A stretch of 64,000 nt of DNA from the NCBI RefSeq assembly GCF_000876655.1, contig NZ_JYCN01000017.1:1-64000 (forward strand), in the 5' to 3' direction. Positions 46,551 through 54,539 of the stretch are shown here, one piece after another; positions within the stretch are counted from its first letter, which is position 1, and each line of letters begins with the position of its first letter. Source of the stretch: Arthrobacter sp. SPG23. Lineage in GTDB: Bacteria; Actinomycetota; Actinomycetes; Actinomycetales; Micrococcaceae. The notes under the pieces were generated by a model. It had not been told where the DNA came from, did not search any database, and was given only the letters and a program-made list of their open reading frames with translations. Made by a program: the position numbers and the translations under genes.

Positions 46551-47342
46551 CTACCGGATCGGGGCGTCGGAGTCCAGGAGGGTGCGTGCCTGGAGGATGG
46601 CCTGTTCCACATCGTCGTTGAGGTCGCCTGTGGGCAGGGACCCGAGTTCGCCGCGGAGCAGGCCCACGTCTTTGAGCAGCAGGTCATATTGGACGTCGAT
46701 GAGGTTGTCGCTCATCCAGCTCTGTCCGGTGGAGACGCCGATGACTTCGAAAAGGTCCTTTGCCGGTACTCCGTGTTCGGCAGCAAGGTTGAGCACCCGT
46801 GCGGTCGCGGCCAGGTTGTAGGTGGCCAGGGTGTTGTTGAGGAGTTTCACCAGGGCCGGCTGGCCGTAGCTCTCCATCCGGAAGACGCGGCCGGAGATGT
46901 CGGCCAGCAGCCTGTCCTCTCCCGCGGTGGGGACGGGCCCGGCAAAGAATATAGTCATCGTGCCCTGGCGGGCGCCCTGGGGGCCGCCGGAGACGGGGGC
47001 CTCGAACGTACGCCAGTTTTCCGGTGCAGAGGAGAAGATTCTGCGGGCGTCTGCGGGCGCAAGCGTGGTGTGGACGAAGACCGTCAGCGGCTGCGATGTG
47101 TGGTCCTTGAGCGCCTCGAACACGGAGGAGACCTGGTCCGCGAGCCGCACGGCGATATGGACGCTGTCCACGGAGGACCAGTCAACGGCGTTCATCTCGT
47201 TGCCGGCCGGTGAGTTGGTTTCCGCTGACCACTCGCGGATGCGGTCGGTGTTGAAGTCGTAGCCGTAAACCTCTTGTCCCAGTTCGGCGAGATGCGCGCC
47301 GATGTTTCCGCCGATGGGCCCGAGTCCAATGACCAAATGCAT
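46551..47342 (-). CDS. NAD(P)-binding beta-hydroxyacid dehydrogenase-like protein
   Basis: Protein of 263 residues with the Rossmann start MHLVIGLGPIGGNIGAHLAE and the substrate loop PVSGGPQGARQGTM, then the catalytic lysine in ALVKLLNNTLATYNLAA. This layout is that of 3-hydroxyisobutyrate/6-phosphogluconate dehydrogenase-like enzymes, though shorter than the usual ~290. AAGGAG lies before the ATG. Forms an operon with the CMD-family gene upstream, facing a TetR regulator. Confidence 0.83.
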   Translation of the reverse strand: MHLVIGLGPIGGNIGAHLAELGQEVYGYDFNTDRIREWSAETNSPAGNEMNAVDWSSVDSVHIAVRLADQVSSVFEALKDHTSQPLTVFVHTTLAPADARRIFSSAPENWRTFEAPVSGGPQGARQGTMTIFFAGPVPTAGEDRLLADISGRVFRMESYGQPALVKLLNNTLATYNLAATARVLNLAAEHGVPAKDLFEVIGVSTGQSWMSDNLIDVQYDLLLKDVGLLRGELGSLPTGDLNDDVEQAILQARTLLDSDAPIR

Positions 47343-47375
47343 GGGTGCTCCTTAGTTGTGATGAGGGGTGAGGGG

Positions 47376-47786
47376 TTAGTCGGCGGATTCCGGGCTGAGG
47401 CCCCGCTCCGCCATGACCTCTTTGAGCAGGGTCAGGGCATTGAGCACGCGCGGGAAGCCAATGTAGGGGATGCATTGGATCAGCGTGCCGACGATCTTTT
47501 CCTTGGTCAGGCCCACGTTGAACCCGACATTCATGTGCAGCTTTAACTGGGGTTCCGTGCCCAAAGCCACCAGCGTGGAGATGGTTACCATCGTCTGTTC
47601 CTGCTGGGTCAGGCTGGTTCGGGAATAGATGTCTCCGAAGGCGAAGGAAACGATGTAGTCGGAGAGTTCAGCGTCAAGGCTTTTGTAGGACTCCACGAGC
47701 TTGGCGTGGTCGAAAGTGTTGGAGTGCTCGGTGGAGACGAGTTCCATCATGCGGTCGAGGCCGCGCTGGTAACGATCGGTGCTCAT
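47376..47786 (-). CDS. Carboxymuconolactone decarboxylase (CMD) family protein
   Basis: All-helical protein of 136 residues. Core: SLTQQEQTMVTISTLVALG, then LKLHMNVGFNVGLTKEKIVGTLIQCIPYIG (residues ~78-108). The CxxC of AhpD-type peroxidases is missing, so a redox role is unlikely; it is closer to gamma-carboxymuconolactone decarboxylase. AAGGAA precedes the ATG. First of two genes running away from a TetR regulator and its palindrome. Confidence 0.84.
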   Translation of the reverse strand: MSTDRYQRGLDRMMELVSTEHSNTFDHAKLVESYKSLDAELSDYIVSFAFGDIYSRTSLTQQEQTMVTISTLVALGTEPQLKLHMNVGFNVGLTKEKIVGTLIQCIPYIGFPRVLNALTLLKEVMAERGLSPESAD

Positions 47787-47834
47787 ATCGGGATTCCTTG
47801 ATCTGTGAAGGTAGCCTCGCGGAATTAGTTGCGA

Positions 47835-47850
47835 AACGCTACGTAGCGTT
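47835..47850. promoter_or_regulatory. Operator palindrome between the CMD operon and tetR
   Basis: Perfect 16-bp palindrome AACGCTACGTAGCGTT, immediately followed by TACAAT (47850-47855), a good -10 box for the tetR gene. It lies 45 bases from the tetR start and 49 from the CMD start, so one repressor dimer could shut both promoters. Confidence 0.7.
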
Positions 47851-47895
47851 ACAATAGTAGCACCGTAAGATGAGCTGCGGAAAGGTGGTTGAGGA

Positions 47896-48528
47896 ATGAA
47901 TTCTCCGAAGCAGTCCGGCGGTTCTCCGGCTGGCGCCGACGCGGGGCAACAGGCGGCCTCCGGACATTCGGGACGGCGCGCCCGGTCCGAACAGAAGATC
48001 CTTCATGCCACGCGGCAACTGCTGGGCGAGGAGGGTTTCGGCAGCCTGACGGTGGAAGGTGTCGCGGCACGGGCGGGAGTGGCGAAGACAACGATCTACC
48101 GCCGTTACCGGTCCAGGAACGACCTTGCCCTGGCGGTCCTGCTGGACATGGTGGGTGACGTGAGCACCCGGCCGTACGTTGGTGACACGGCCGGCGAACT
48201 GGCAAAGCTGGTGGACCGGACCGTAGAGCTCATGTGCACTTCAGTGATGGGCCGGATCATGAAAGGCCTGGTCTCGGAGGTCGCCGCCGATCCGGAGCTT
48301 GCCCAGGTGTACCGTGAGCGGGTGGTCAGCCACCGGCTGGCCGATGTGAGCGCCCTGGTGGAGTACGGAATCGCCAAGGGGGAACTGAGGGCCGGCCTGG
48401 ACGCGGAAGTAGTCACCGACCTACTCCTCGGCCCCATTTACTACCGCTTCTTCCTGAGCGGCGCCCCCATGGATAAAGGTTTCGGCAAACGCCTCGTCAC
48501 CACCCTGCTTCCTGCGTTCACGGCCTGA
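47896..48528 (+). CDS. TetR-family repressor
   Basis: Regulator of 210 residues with a ~25-residue flexible N-terminus. The helix-turn-helix is at ~33-80: ILHATRQLLGEEGFGSLTVEG, then AGVAKTTIYRRYRSRNDL. The C-terminal ligand domain resembles the TetR_C_16 type. Divergent from the CMD/dehydrogenase operon across a perfect palindrome, its likely operator. Ligand unknown. Confidence 0.88.
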   Translation: MNSPKQSGGSPAGADAGQQAASGHSGRRARSEQKILHATRQLLGEEGFGSLTVEGVAARAGVAKTTIYRRYRSRNDLALAVLLDMVGDVSTRPYVGDTAGELAKLVDRTVELMCTSVMGRIMKGLVSEVAADPELAQVYRERVVSHRLADVSALVEYGIAKGELRAGLDAEVVTDLLLGPIYYRFFLSGAPMDKGFGKRLVTTLLPAFTA

Positions 48529-48533
48529 CCGTG

Positions 48534-48577
48534 TGCAACCGCCCGCACCCCTCTCGCGAGGAATGCGGGCGGTTGCA
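48534..48577. terminator. Terminator hairpin between tetR and the MFS gene
   Basis: Perfect 14-bp arms (48534-48547 and 48564-48577) around 16 bases that themselves contain a small hairpin CTC-TCGC-GAG. Lies between two converging genes. Confidence 0.8.
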
Positions 48578-48607
48578 TCAGGTCTCCGGCTTGGTGCGGG
48601 GAAGGGA

Positions 48608-49969
48608 TTACCCCGCGTTCGCGGCAGCGAGTCTCTCAGACTCCATCTCAGCCTTCATGACGGCAACCCTCGGACCACCCAGCAATTCGGTGGGAGTCTT
48701 CGACGTTTCGGGCATGGCGATCACCGCGATTGCCGCAATTCCTGCGGCGATGGCGCCGAAGATAGCTACCGGGAGCCAGCCCGACGGGCCGGGGACGAGG
48801 AGCATCGCTGCGACCATCGGAGCGAAGCCGGCGAGCAGGTTGCCGAGCTGGTTGCTGACGGCCATGCCCGTGAACCGGACCGGTGCCGGGAACTGTTCGG
48901 CGAAGAACGAGGTCCACACGCCGTTGTAGCAGCTGAAGAACAGGCTCATATTGACGAAGGCGAAGGCCGCGATCATCAGGACGTCCGTCGTCGAGATCGC
49001 CCAGAGATACCCGAAGAGCGTGAGCGAACACCCCACTGCTGAGATCAGCATGGTCCGCTTCCGGCCGATGATATCGGAGAGGTAGCCGGCGGCGGGAATG
49101 GTCACAATCGACAATGCAATTGCTCCGGAGATGATCGCGAGCATGACGCTCCGGTCAACCCCGACCGAGGTTGCATAGGAAAGGCTGAACACGGCGAACA
49201 GAGTCTGCATCGCTGCCAGCAGTGATGATCCGGCCACGCGGATCACATCGCGCCAGTGGTACTTGAACACGTCGCCCAGCGGCAGCTTGCGGACTGCGCT
49301 TACTTCCTTCGCCTCTGCGAACACCGGGGTTTCCTCCAGGTGGCTGCGCACGTAGTAGGTAATGACGACGACGACGGCACTCAGCCAGAAGGGAATCCTC
49401 CAGCCCCAGCTGTACAGCATCTCGGCAGGCAGAAGTGCCACCGGCAGGAAGACAATTGTCGCCAGCGAGCAGCCGACCGCGTAGCCCACCATCACGAAGC
49501 TGGTGAAAAATCCGCGGCGCCCCACCGGGGAATGTTCAACGGTCAGTGTTGAGGCTCCGGCCGATTCGGCACCTGCGGAGAAGCCCTGGACAACGCGCAG
49601 GACCACGAGCAGTGCCGGGGCCAGCAGGCCCACCTGGTCGAACGTGGGCAGGCAGCCGATGGCGAACGACGCGATGCCCATCAAGATGACCGTGGCAAGC
49701 ATGACGCGCTTGCGGCCGAGCCGGTCGCCGAAGTGTCCCATCACCACGGCGCCGACAGGACGGGCGACGTAACCCACTGCGAAGGTGGCGAATGATGCGA
49801 TCAGGGCAACGGTGGGGTCGCCGGACGGGAAGAAGAGGACGTTGAAGACGAGGGCGGCCGCGGCGCCGTAGACGAAGAAGTCGTAGTACTCGAGTGCGCT
49901 GCCCAGTAGTGCGGCGATCGCTGCCCGGCGGGGCGTCATTGCCGGCCGCGATGAGGTGGTGCTTGCCAT
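48608..49969 (-). CDS. MFS carrier, metabolite:H+ symporter (MHS) type
   Basis: Transporter of 453 residues with twelve hydrophobic segments. ALLGSALEYYDFFVYGAAAAL and GHFGDRLGRKRVML are signatures of the MHS group that takes up organic acids such as oxoglutarate, shikimate or dicarboxylates. I chose ATG 49969, with AAGGAG eight bases before it; a reading to 50101 crosses the terminator and is rejected. The promoter region holds an inverted repeat shared with the monooxygenase genes to the right. It may import a dicarboxylate, or another substrate of that pathway. Confidence 0.9.
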   Translation of the reverse strand: MASTTSSRPAMTPRRAAIAALLGSALEYYDFFVYGAAAALVFNVLFFPSGDPTVALIASFATFAVGYVARPVGAVVMGHFGDRLGRKRVMLATVILMGIASFAIGCLPTFDQVGLLAPALLVVLRVVQGFSAGAESAGASTLTVEHSPVGRRGFFTSFVMVGYAVGCSLATIVFLPVALLPAEMLYSWGWRIPFWLSAVVVVITYYVRSHLEETPVFAEAKEVSAVRKLPLGDVFKYHWRDVIRVAGSSLLAAMQTLFAVFSLSYATSVGVDRSVMLAIISGAIALSIVTIPAAGYLSDIIGRKRTMLISAVGCSLTLFGYLWAISTTDVLMIAAFAFVNMSLFFSCYNGVWTSFFAEQFPAPVRFTGMAVSNQLGNLLAGFAPMVAAMLLVPGPSGWLPVAIFGAIAAGIAAIAVIAMPETSKTPTELLGGPRVAVMKAEMESERLAAANAG

Positions 49970-50048
49970 GTGTTTCTCCTTCGAAACATGCAGGGGAGGT
50001 AGTTCTTTCCTGTTGACTTCCACACTAGGAGAGTGATGCAGGCCACAA

Positions 50049-50067
50049 GTGTTCCGATATGAAACAC
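50049..50067. promoter_or_regulatory. Inverted repeat GTGTTCC-N5-GAAACAC upstream of the MFS gene
   Basis: GTGTTCCGATATGAAACAC, arms of seven bases with one mismatch, 80-98 bases upstream of the carrier start. Same pattern at 57609-57627 and 58514-58532. Likely binding site of the GAF/Fis activator encoded at 54540-56384. Confidence 0.6.
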
Positions 50068-50093
50068 CGAAGGCTGAGGCAAGTTGGAACCAG

Positions 50094-50129
50094 AAAAGCA
50101 CGGCCTTCCCGCTGGATGGCCGTGCTTTT
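50094..50129 (-). terminator. Rho-independent terminator after the acyl-CoA dehydrogenase gene
   Basis: Stem AAAAGCACGGCC/GGCCGTGCTTTT (12 bp) with a 12-base loop; read on the minus strand it ends in a short T run. It isolates the downstream MFS gene, which therefore needs its own promoter. Confidence 0.82.
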
Positions 50130-50146
50130 TGTGGACCCGGAAGAGG

Positions 50147-51349
50147 CTAGGCGAAGGCGGAAAGGCCCGTGATTTCCCGTCCGAGGATCAGCGACTGGAT
50201 GGAGTCGGTGCCTTCATAGGTGTGGACCACTTCCATGTCCGTCAGGTGTCGCGCCACGTGGTTTTCGAGCAGGATGCCGTTCCCGCCGAACATATCCCGG
50301 GCGTCGCGGCATAGCGTCCGCGCCTTTTCCCCGGTGAACATCTTGGCCAGGGAGGCCTGCTCGTTGCTGAGCTGGCCCTTGTCCTGCAGCGCAGCAGTGC
50401 GGAAGCAGATCAGCTGCATGGCTGTCAGGTCCGCGAGCATGTTGGCCAGTTTGTTCTGCACCAGCTGGTAGCTGGCAATCGGCTTGCCGAACTGGACGCG
50501 TTCCCGGGCGTATTTGACCGCCATCTCGTAGGCGGCGGTGGCATGGCCCAGCGATTCCCAGGCCACGGTGCTGCGGGTGGTGTTGAGCACCGTTCCCACG
50601 TCGCGGAAGGACGTCGACTTGGCCAGCAGGTTCCCCGCCGGGATCCGCAGGCCGTCGATCTCGATCTGCGCCTGCTGGATGGCACGCTTGGCCATCTTTC
50701 CCGTGATCGCCTCGGCGTGGTAGCCGGCCGGGTACGTGCCGTCGTCGTTCTTTTCCAGGACGAATGCCTTGACCTTCTGGTCCGCGGTGTCACGGGCCCA
50801 GATGATGACGAGGTCCGCGACGTGGCCCAGCCCGATCCAGCGCTTGGAACCGTTGATGACGTAGTGGTCGCCGTCCAGCCGCGCGGAGGTTTCCAGGGCA
50901 ACCGAGTCGGAGCCGTGCTCCGGTTCCGTCAGCGCGAACGCGCCCAGCTTTTCCAGTCTGGCCATCGCCGGCAGCCAGCGCTGCTTCTGCTCGTCGCTGC
51001 CCAGCAGGTTGATGCTCCCCATCGCCAGGCCGGAATGGACTGCGTTGAAGGTGTTGATGCTGCCGTCGCCGCGGGAGAGTTCCATGGCGACAAGACCGGT
51101 CTGCAGGCGGGTCAGGCCCGGGCAGCCGTAGCCCTGGATTGCTGTGCCGATGATTCCCAGGTCGGCGAATTTCGGGACCAGCTGGTACGGGAAGTCCGCC
51201 TTCTCCCAGTATTCGTTGATGATGGGAGTGACGTCCTGTTCAACGAAGGAACGAACCCGGGCGATCAGCGCACGGTCCGTGTCGTTGAGGTAGTCATCCA
51301 GGACATAGAAGTCGGAATTGACGGACAGGTCCGTTGCGGTGGTGGTCAT
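50147..51349 (-). CDS. Acyl-CoA dehydrogenase, glutaryl-CoA dehydrogenase-like
   Basis: FAD enzyme of 400 residues. FALTEPEHGSDSVALET and KRWIGLGHVADLVIIWAR are the flavin-side signatures, and TYEGTDSIQSLILGREITG carries the catalytic Glu379. GYGCPGLTRLQTGLVAMELSRGD and ARDMFGGNGI are close to glutaryl-CoA dehydrogenases, which oxidise and decarboxylate glutaryl-CoA to crotonyl-CoA. The start ATG overlaps the CoA-transferase stop by one base (TGATG). With the CoA-transferase this makes a glutarate-use pair; the exact acyl chain is an inference. Confidence 0.87.
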   Translation of the reverse strand: MTTTATDLSVNSDFYVLDDYLNDTDRALIARVRSFVEQDVTPIINEYWEKADFPYQLVPKFADLGIIGTAIQGYGCPGLTRLQTGLVAMELSRGDGSINTFNAVHSGLAMGSINLLGSDEQKQRWLPAMARLEKLGAFALTEPEHGSDSVALETSARLDGDHYVINGSKRWIGLGHVADLVIIWARDTADQKVKAFVLEKNDDGTYPAGYHAEAITGKMAKRAIQQAQIEIDGLRIPAGNLLAKSTSFRDVGTVLNTTRSTVAWESLGHATAAYEMAVKYARERVQFGKPIASYQLVQNKLANMLADLTAMQLICFRTAALQDKGQLSNEQASLAKMFTGEKARTLCRDARDMFGGNGILLENHVARHLTDMEVVHTYEGTDSIQSLILGREITGLSAFA

Positions 51350-52596
51350 CAGTGCTCCTCGGGGGATTGTGTGGAGGTGCCGGCAAGGGCACCGGCCAGA
51401 AGGTGTTCGTCGTCGCCGAGCCAGGCGCGCACCAGCCCGGCTCCGCTGTCCAGGTCGGGCGGGGTGAGGTCGTAGGTCACCGGGGTCTTCGACAGCCGGA
51501 TGGGGTTGCGCACCCCGGGCTGTGCGCTCTCGCCGTGCCCCACTGTCACCACGGGCTCCAGGCCGATCCGCTCGGCGAATTCGATTCCGGCCCGCAGATC
51601 CTGGATCGGTGCGCACGGGAGTTTGGCTTCGGTGAGGATGTTGAACCACTCGGAGGCGGTCCGCGTTGAGAGGGACTCCACCAGCAGTGGACGCAGTTCG
51701 GTGCGGTTGGCGCTGCGGAGCGGCGCCTTCTCGAAGCGAGGGTCCGTGGCCAGCTCGGGCCGGCCGATTGCGTCGCAGAACGTGCGGTACTGGGCGTCGT
51801 TGCCGATCGCGATGACAAGCTTCCCGTCGCCGGTGTCGAGAGGCTCGTAGGGGTAGATGCTGGGGTGTTCGTTGCCCATCCTCTTCGGAACCACGCCGCC
51901 CAATACAACGGCCGCCGTCTGGTTCACCATGCCGGAGAGGGCGGAGGACATGAGGTTCATTTCCACCAGCTGGCCTTCGCCGATGCGGTCCCGGTGCCGC
52001 AGGGCGGCGAGGATGCCGATGCAGGCATGAAGGCCGGTAATCACATCGAACACCGCGACGCCGGCGCGGAAGGGCTCGGTGTCCGGCCCTCCGGTGAGGT
52101 CCATCATTCCGGAGAGGGCCTGGATCAGCAGGTCGTAGCCGGGGAGCTGGGCGCCGCCGGCGGTGCCGAAGCCCGTGATCGAGGCGTACACAACGTCTTT
52201 GTTGGTGGCCGCGACGGTGTCGTAGTCCAGCCCGTAGCGCACCAGGTCACCCGGTTTGAAGTTTTCAACCACGACGTCGGCCCGTTCCGCGATGCGCTGT
52301 GCCGTCCTGCGATCGTCCGGGTCGCGAAGATCGAGCTTGATCGAAGTCTTGTTGCGGTTGATCGAGAGGAAATACGTCGAGTCGTTTCCGCGGACTGGCG
52401 GGCGCCATGCCCGCGTCTCGTCTCCTGCCGGGCTCTCGATCTTGATCACGGTTGCGCCAAGGTCGGCCAGCAGCATGGTGCAGTACGGGCCGGCCAGCAC
52501 CCGGCCGAAATCTGCGATCAGGATGCCGCTTAGCGGGCCGCCTGAACTGCGGCCGAATAGCGACGTCTCAGGGGCGGGGGAGTGTTGGCTGTCCAT
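51349..52596 (-). CDS. Class III (CaiB/BaiF) CoA-transferase
   Basis: Enzyme of 415 residues that moves CoA between carboxylic acids. LIADFGRVLAGPYCTMLLADLGATVIKIE (residues ~27-55) and PGYDLLIQALSGMMDLTG with the catalytic aspartate are diagnostic. GAGGAGCC precedes the ATG. It is the first gene of the pair with the glutaryl-CoA-dehydrogenase-like enzyme, so it probably activates glutarate or a similar dicarboxylate. Divergent from a LysR regulator. Confidence 0.9.
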   Translation of the reverse strand: MDSQHSPAPETSLFGRSSGGPLSGILIADFGRVLAGPYCTMLLADLGATVIKIESPAGDETRAWRPPVRGNDSTYFLSINRNKTSIKLDLRDPDDRRTAQRIAERADVVVENFKPGDLVRYGLDYDTVAATNKDVVYASITGFGTAGGAQLPGYDLLIQALSGMMDLTGGPDTEPFRAGVAVFDVITGLHACIGILAALRHRDRIGEGQLVEMNLMSSALSGMVNQTAAVVLGGVVPKRMGNEHPSIYPYEPLDTGDGKLVIAIGNDAQYRTFCDAIGRPELATDPRFEKAPLRSANRTELRPLLVESLSTRTASEWFNILTEAKLPCAPIQDLRAGIEFAERIGLEPVVTVGHGESAQPGVRNPIRLSKTPVTYDLTPPDLDSGAGLVRAWLGDDEHLLAGALAGTSTQSPEEH

Positions 52597-52657
52597 TGAA
52601 GGGCTCCTCGCATAGTGTTCTCTTCGTCAACCATGACGGACGGCATTGCTATCCGTC

Positions 52658-52696
52658 CAATACTTATTGATGGGCCTTTTGTTGCATCAGGTGCAA
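52658..52696. promoter_or_regulatory. Operator region between the CoA-transferase gene and lysR
   Basis: Two palindromes: CAATA-CT-TATTG (52658-52669) and TTGCA-TCAGG-TGCAA (52682-52696). The second fits the LysR T-N11-A box and overlaps the likely -10 of lysR (AATAAT, 52695-52700), so autoregulation is plausible. TCCAATACT (52656-52664) recurs upstream of the alcohol dehydrogenase gene. Confidence 0.5.
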
Positions 52697-52707
52697 TAAT
52701 CGGTTGA

Positions 52708-53601
52708 ATGGAGATCCAACAGATCCGCGCCTTCCTGGCCGTGGCGGAAGAGCTGCACTTCGGCCGGGCCGCAGAGAAGCTGCACATGGCGCAGCCCCCG
52801 GTCAGCCGCAGCATCCAGCAGCTGGAACGTGAGCTGGGAACGCGCCTCTTCGACCGGAGTACCCGCAGCGTCAAGCTGACCGGGGCCGGTGAGGCATTCA
52901 TCGGACCGGCGACGGAAATCATCGATGCCACCCGCCGGGCGAGCATCGCAGTCCGTGCCGCGGACAAGGGCGAGGTGGGCCGGGTCCGGGTGGCCTACGC
53001 CGGTGCCTCGACCCATACCTTGGTCGGCAGGCTCGCCCGGGAGGTCCGGCGCGACCACCCGGGCATCCAGATCGAGCTCTTCAGCCAGAATTTTGCGCAG
53101 CCTGCCATGGACCGGGTGGTCAGCGGCGACATGGATATCGCCCTCGGGCGCTGGGACTACATTGCTGCCGGGATCGATACGCGGCTGCTTGCGGCGGAGG
53201 AGCTCGTGGTGGCCGTGCCGGCCAGCCATCGCCTGGCCGATGCCGGCGAGGCCCGGATGGCCGATTTCCGGGGTGACTCCTTCGTGTCGCTGCCCGCGCA
53301 CGCGGGTGCGGTCTTGAATGACCGGCTCCGCCGCCTGACGCACGCCGCCGGGTTCGAGCTGGACATCGTGCAGATCGTTCCGGATTCCTGGACCGCCCTC
53401 TCGCTGGTCGGGGCGGAGGTGGGCTGCACCCTGACGCTGTCCTCCGTGGCCGATGCCGTCACGGACCCCCATGTGCGTTTCGTGAAACTGGTGGACAAGA
53501 CCATTCCGGTGGAGCTGCGCATGGCCTGGCGCCGGGATCACTCCAGCCCGGCGTTGCGGGCCGTCCTGGAGCTGGCTGAGCGGATCCTGCCGCAAGCCTG
53601 A
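52708..53601 (+). CDS. LysR-family transcriptional regulator
   Basis: Regulator of 297 residues with the start MEIQQIRAFLAVAEELHFGR and helix-turn-helix AAEKLHMAQPPVSRSIQQLE. The branch (HFGRAAEKLHMAQPP) includes regulators of aromatic and organic acid breakdown. AATAAT lies seven bases before the ATG and no ribosome site is seen, so the message is probably leaderless. Divergent from the CoA-transferase/acyl-CoA dehydrogenase operon, which it likely controls. Confidence 0.9.
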   Translation: MEIQQIRAFLAVAEELHFGRAAEKLHMAQPPVSRSIQQLERELGTRLFDRSTRSVKLTGAGEAFIGPATEIIDATRRASIAVRAADKGEVGRVRVAYAGASTHTLVGRLAREVRRDHPGIQIELFSQNFAQPAMDRVVSGDMDIALGRWDYIAAGIDTRLLAAEELVVAVPASHRLADAGEARMADFRGDSFVSLPAHAGAVLNDRLRRLTHAAGFELDIVQIVPDSWTALSLVGAEVGCTLTLSSVADAVTDPHVRFVKLVDKTIPVELRMAWRRDHSSPALRAVLELAERILPQA

Positions 53602-53625
53602 TCGCGGGGCCCGGCCACGGCCCCG

Positions 53626-54459
53626 TCATGCCTGGGCGACCGGCAGCACCAGCAGGTAGCCGGTCGGCAGATCGCTGCTCCAGCGTCGCGGCTCGCGGAC
53701 CACGAACTGCGTCGCCAGCTGCTCGGGGGTGAGCAGGCTGTTGGGCGCGGGTGACGGACCCCACTGCTCGCCCCCGTACGGGTAGAGCGGATCCTGGACG
53801 CGGATGCCGGTGACCGAGAACTCCGGGAACTGGTGGGGATCGCCGAGTGACTCAAAGCCGCTCATCACCGATACGTGGCGACCGCGCCACAGGACCAGCC
53901 CGACCGGCCGGTCCGTATCGGCGATGGCGCGCGCAGCGGTCTGCAGCGCGTCCTCGTAGTCGGCGATGCTGACGACGGCGTACGGCCCCATCCCGACCTC
54001 GGTCAGCACTGTCGCCCAACCCAGGGGGTTGGCACCGTTGAACGAGTTGGACGACCGTGCCCGGGCCATCTCCCACAGCTCGCCCTGCTGTACGCGATCG
54101 GCCCACGTGCCGGCCCCCGTGTCGTCGATGAGGTTGTGCATGATCTGGATGCTCGCCGCAACACACCAGTCAAAGGTGTACTGCGGCACGAAGTCCCCCT
54201 CCTGGTAGAGGTTGAGGGCGAATGGCTGGGGCACCGGGGGCGGCGTGGGAACCAGCGTCGGGGTGGGAATCAGAGTCGGCGCCGGCGTTGGGCTCCGGCG
54301 GGGGTCGAAGGCCGTATCGCCCGCGGCGGGAAGGGCCGGGGAGGTCGTGATCGCTCGATCCGTGGCGGTCCCGTCGAGGCGTGTCGCGGGCGCGCAGGCC
54401 GTGAGGAGGGTGGCAAGGACTACGATCCAGGCCACAAGACGGGGCTGGGCGCCTGTCAT
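53626..54459 (-). CDS. Lipoprotein with C39-like peptidase domain
   Basis: Secreted lipoprotein of 277 residues. The N-terminus is a lipoprotein signal with lipobox LLTAC (Cys22). Residues ~55-80 are a linker of repeated Pro-Thr units. The rest resembles the C39-like papain fold: a cysteine in FDWCVAASIQIMHNL, a histidine in RGRHVSVMSGFES and an aspartate in IRVQDPLYPYGG. It therefore may be a cell-surface cysteine protease or a non-proteolytic relative. No obvious partner or substrate gene nearby. Confidence 0.72.
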   Translation of the reverse strand: MTGAQPRLVAWIVVLATLLTACAPATRLDGTATDRAITTSPALPAAGDTAFDPRRSPTPAPTLIPTPTLVPTPPPVPQPFALNLYQEGDFVPQYTFDWCVAASIQIMHNLIDDTGAGTWADRVQQGELWEMARARSSNSFNGANPLGWATVLTEVGMGPYAVVSIADYEDALQTAARAIADTDRPVGLVLWRGRHVSVMSGFESLGDPHQFPEFSVTGIRVQDPLYPYGGEQWGPSPAPNSLLTPEQLATQFVVREPRRWSSDLPTGYLLVLPVAQA

Positions 54460-54539
54460 GATCGATCCAGTTTAGCGCGACCTTGACCGGGACGGCTGCC
54501 TATTTCCTTCAGCAGCGGCGGGCCCGAAGCGGAACCGGG

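Noticed and set aside
49971..49988. TGTTTC-N6-GAAACA around the ribosome site of the MFS gene, as a further activator site or RNA switch
   Set aside because: Spacing is six instead of five and the arms are only six bases; it overlaps the ribosome site and is likely chance.
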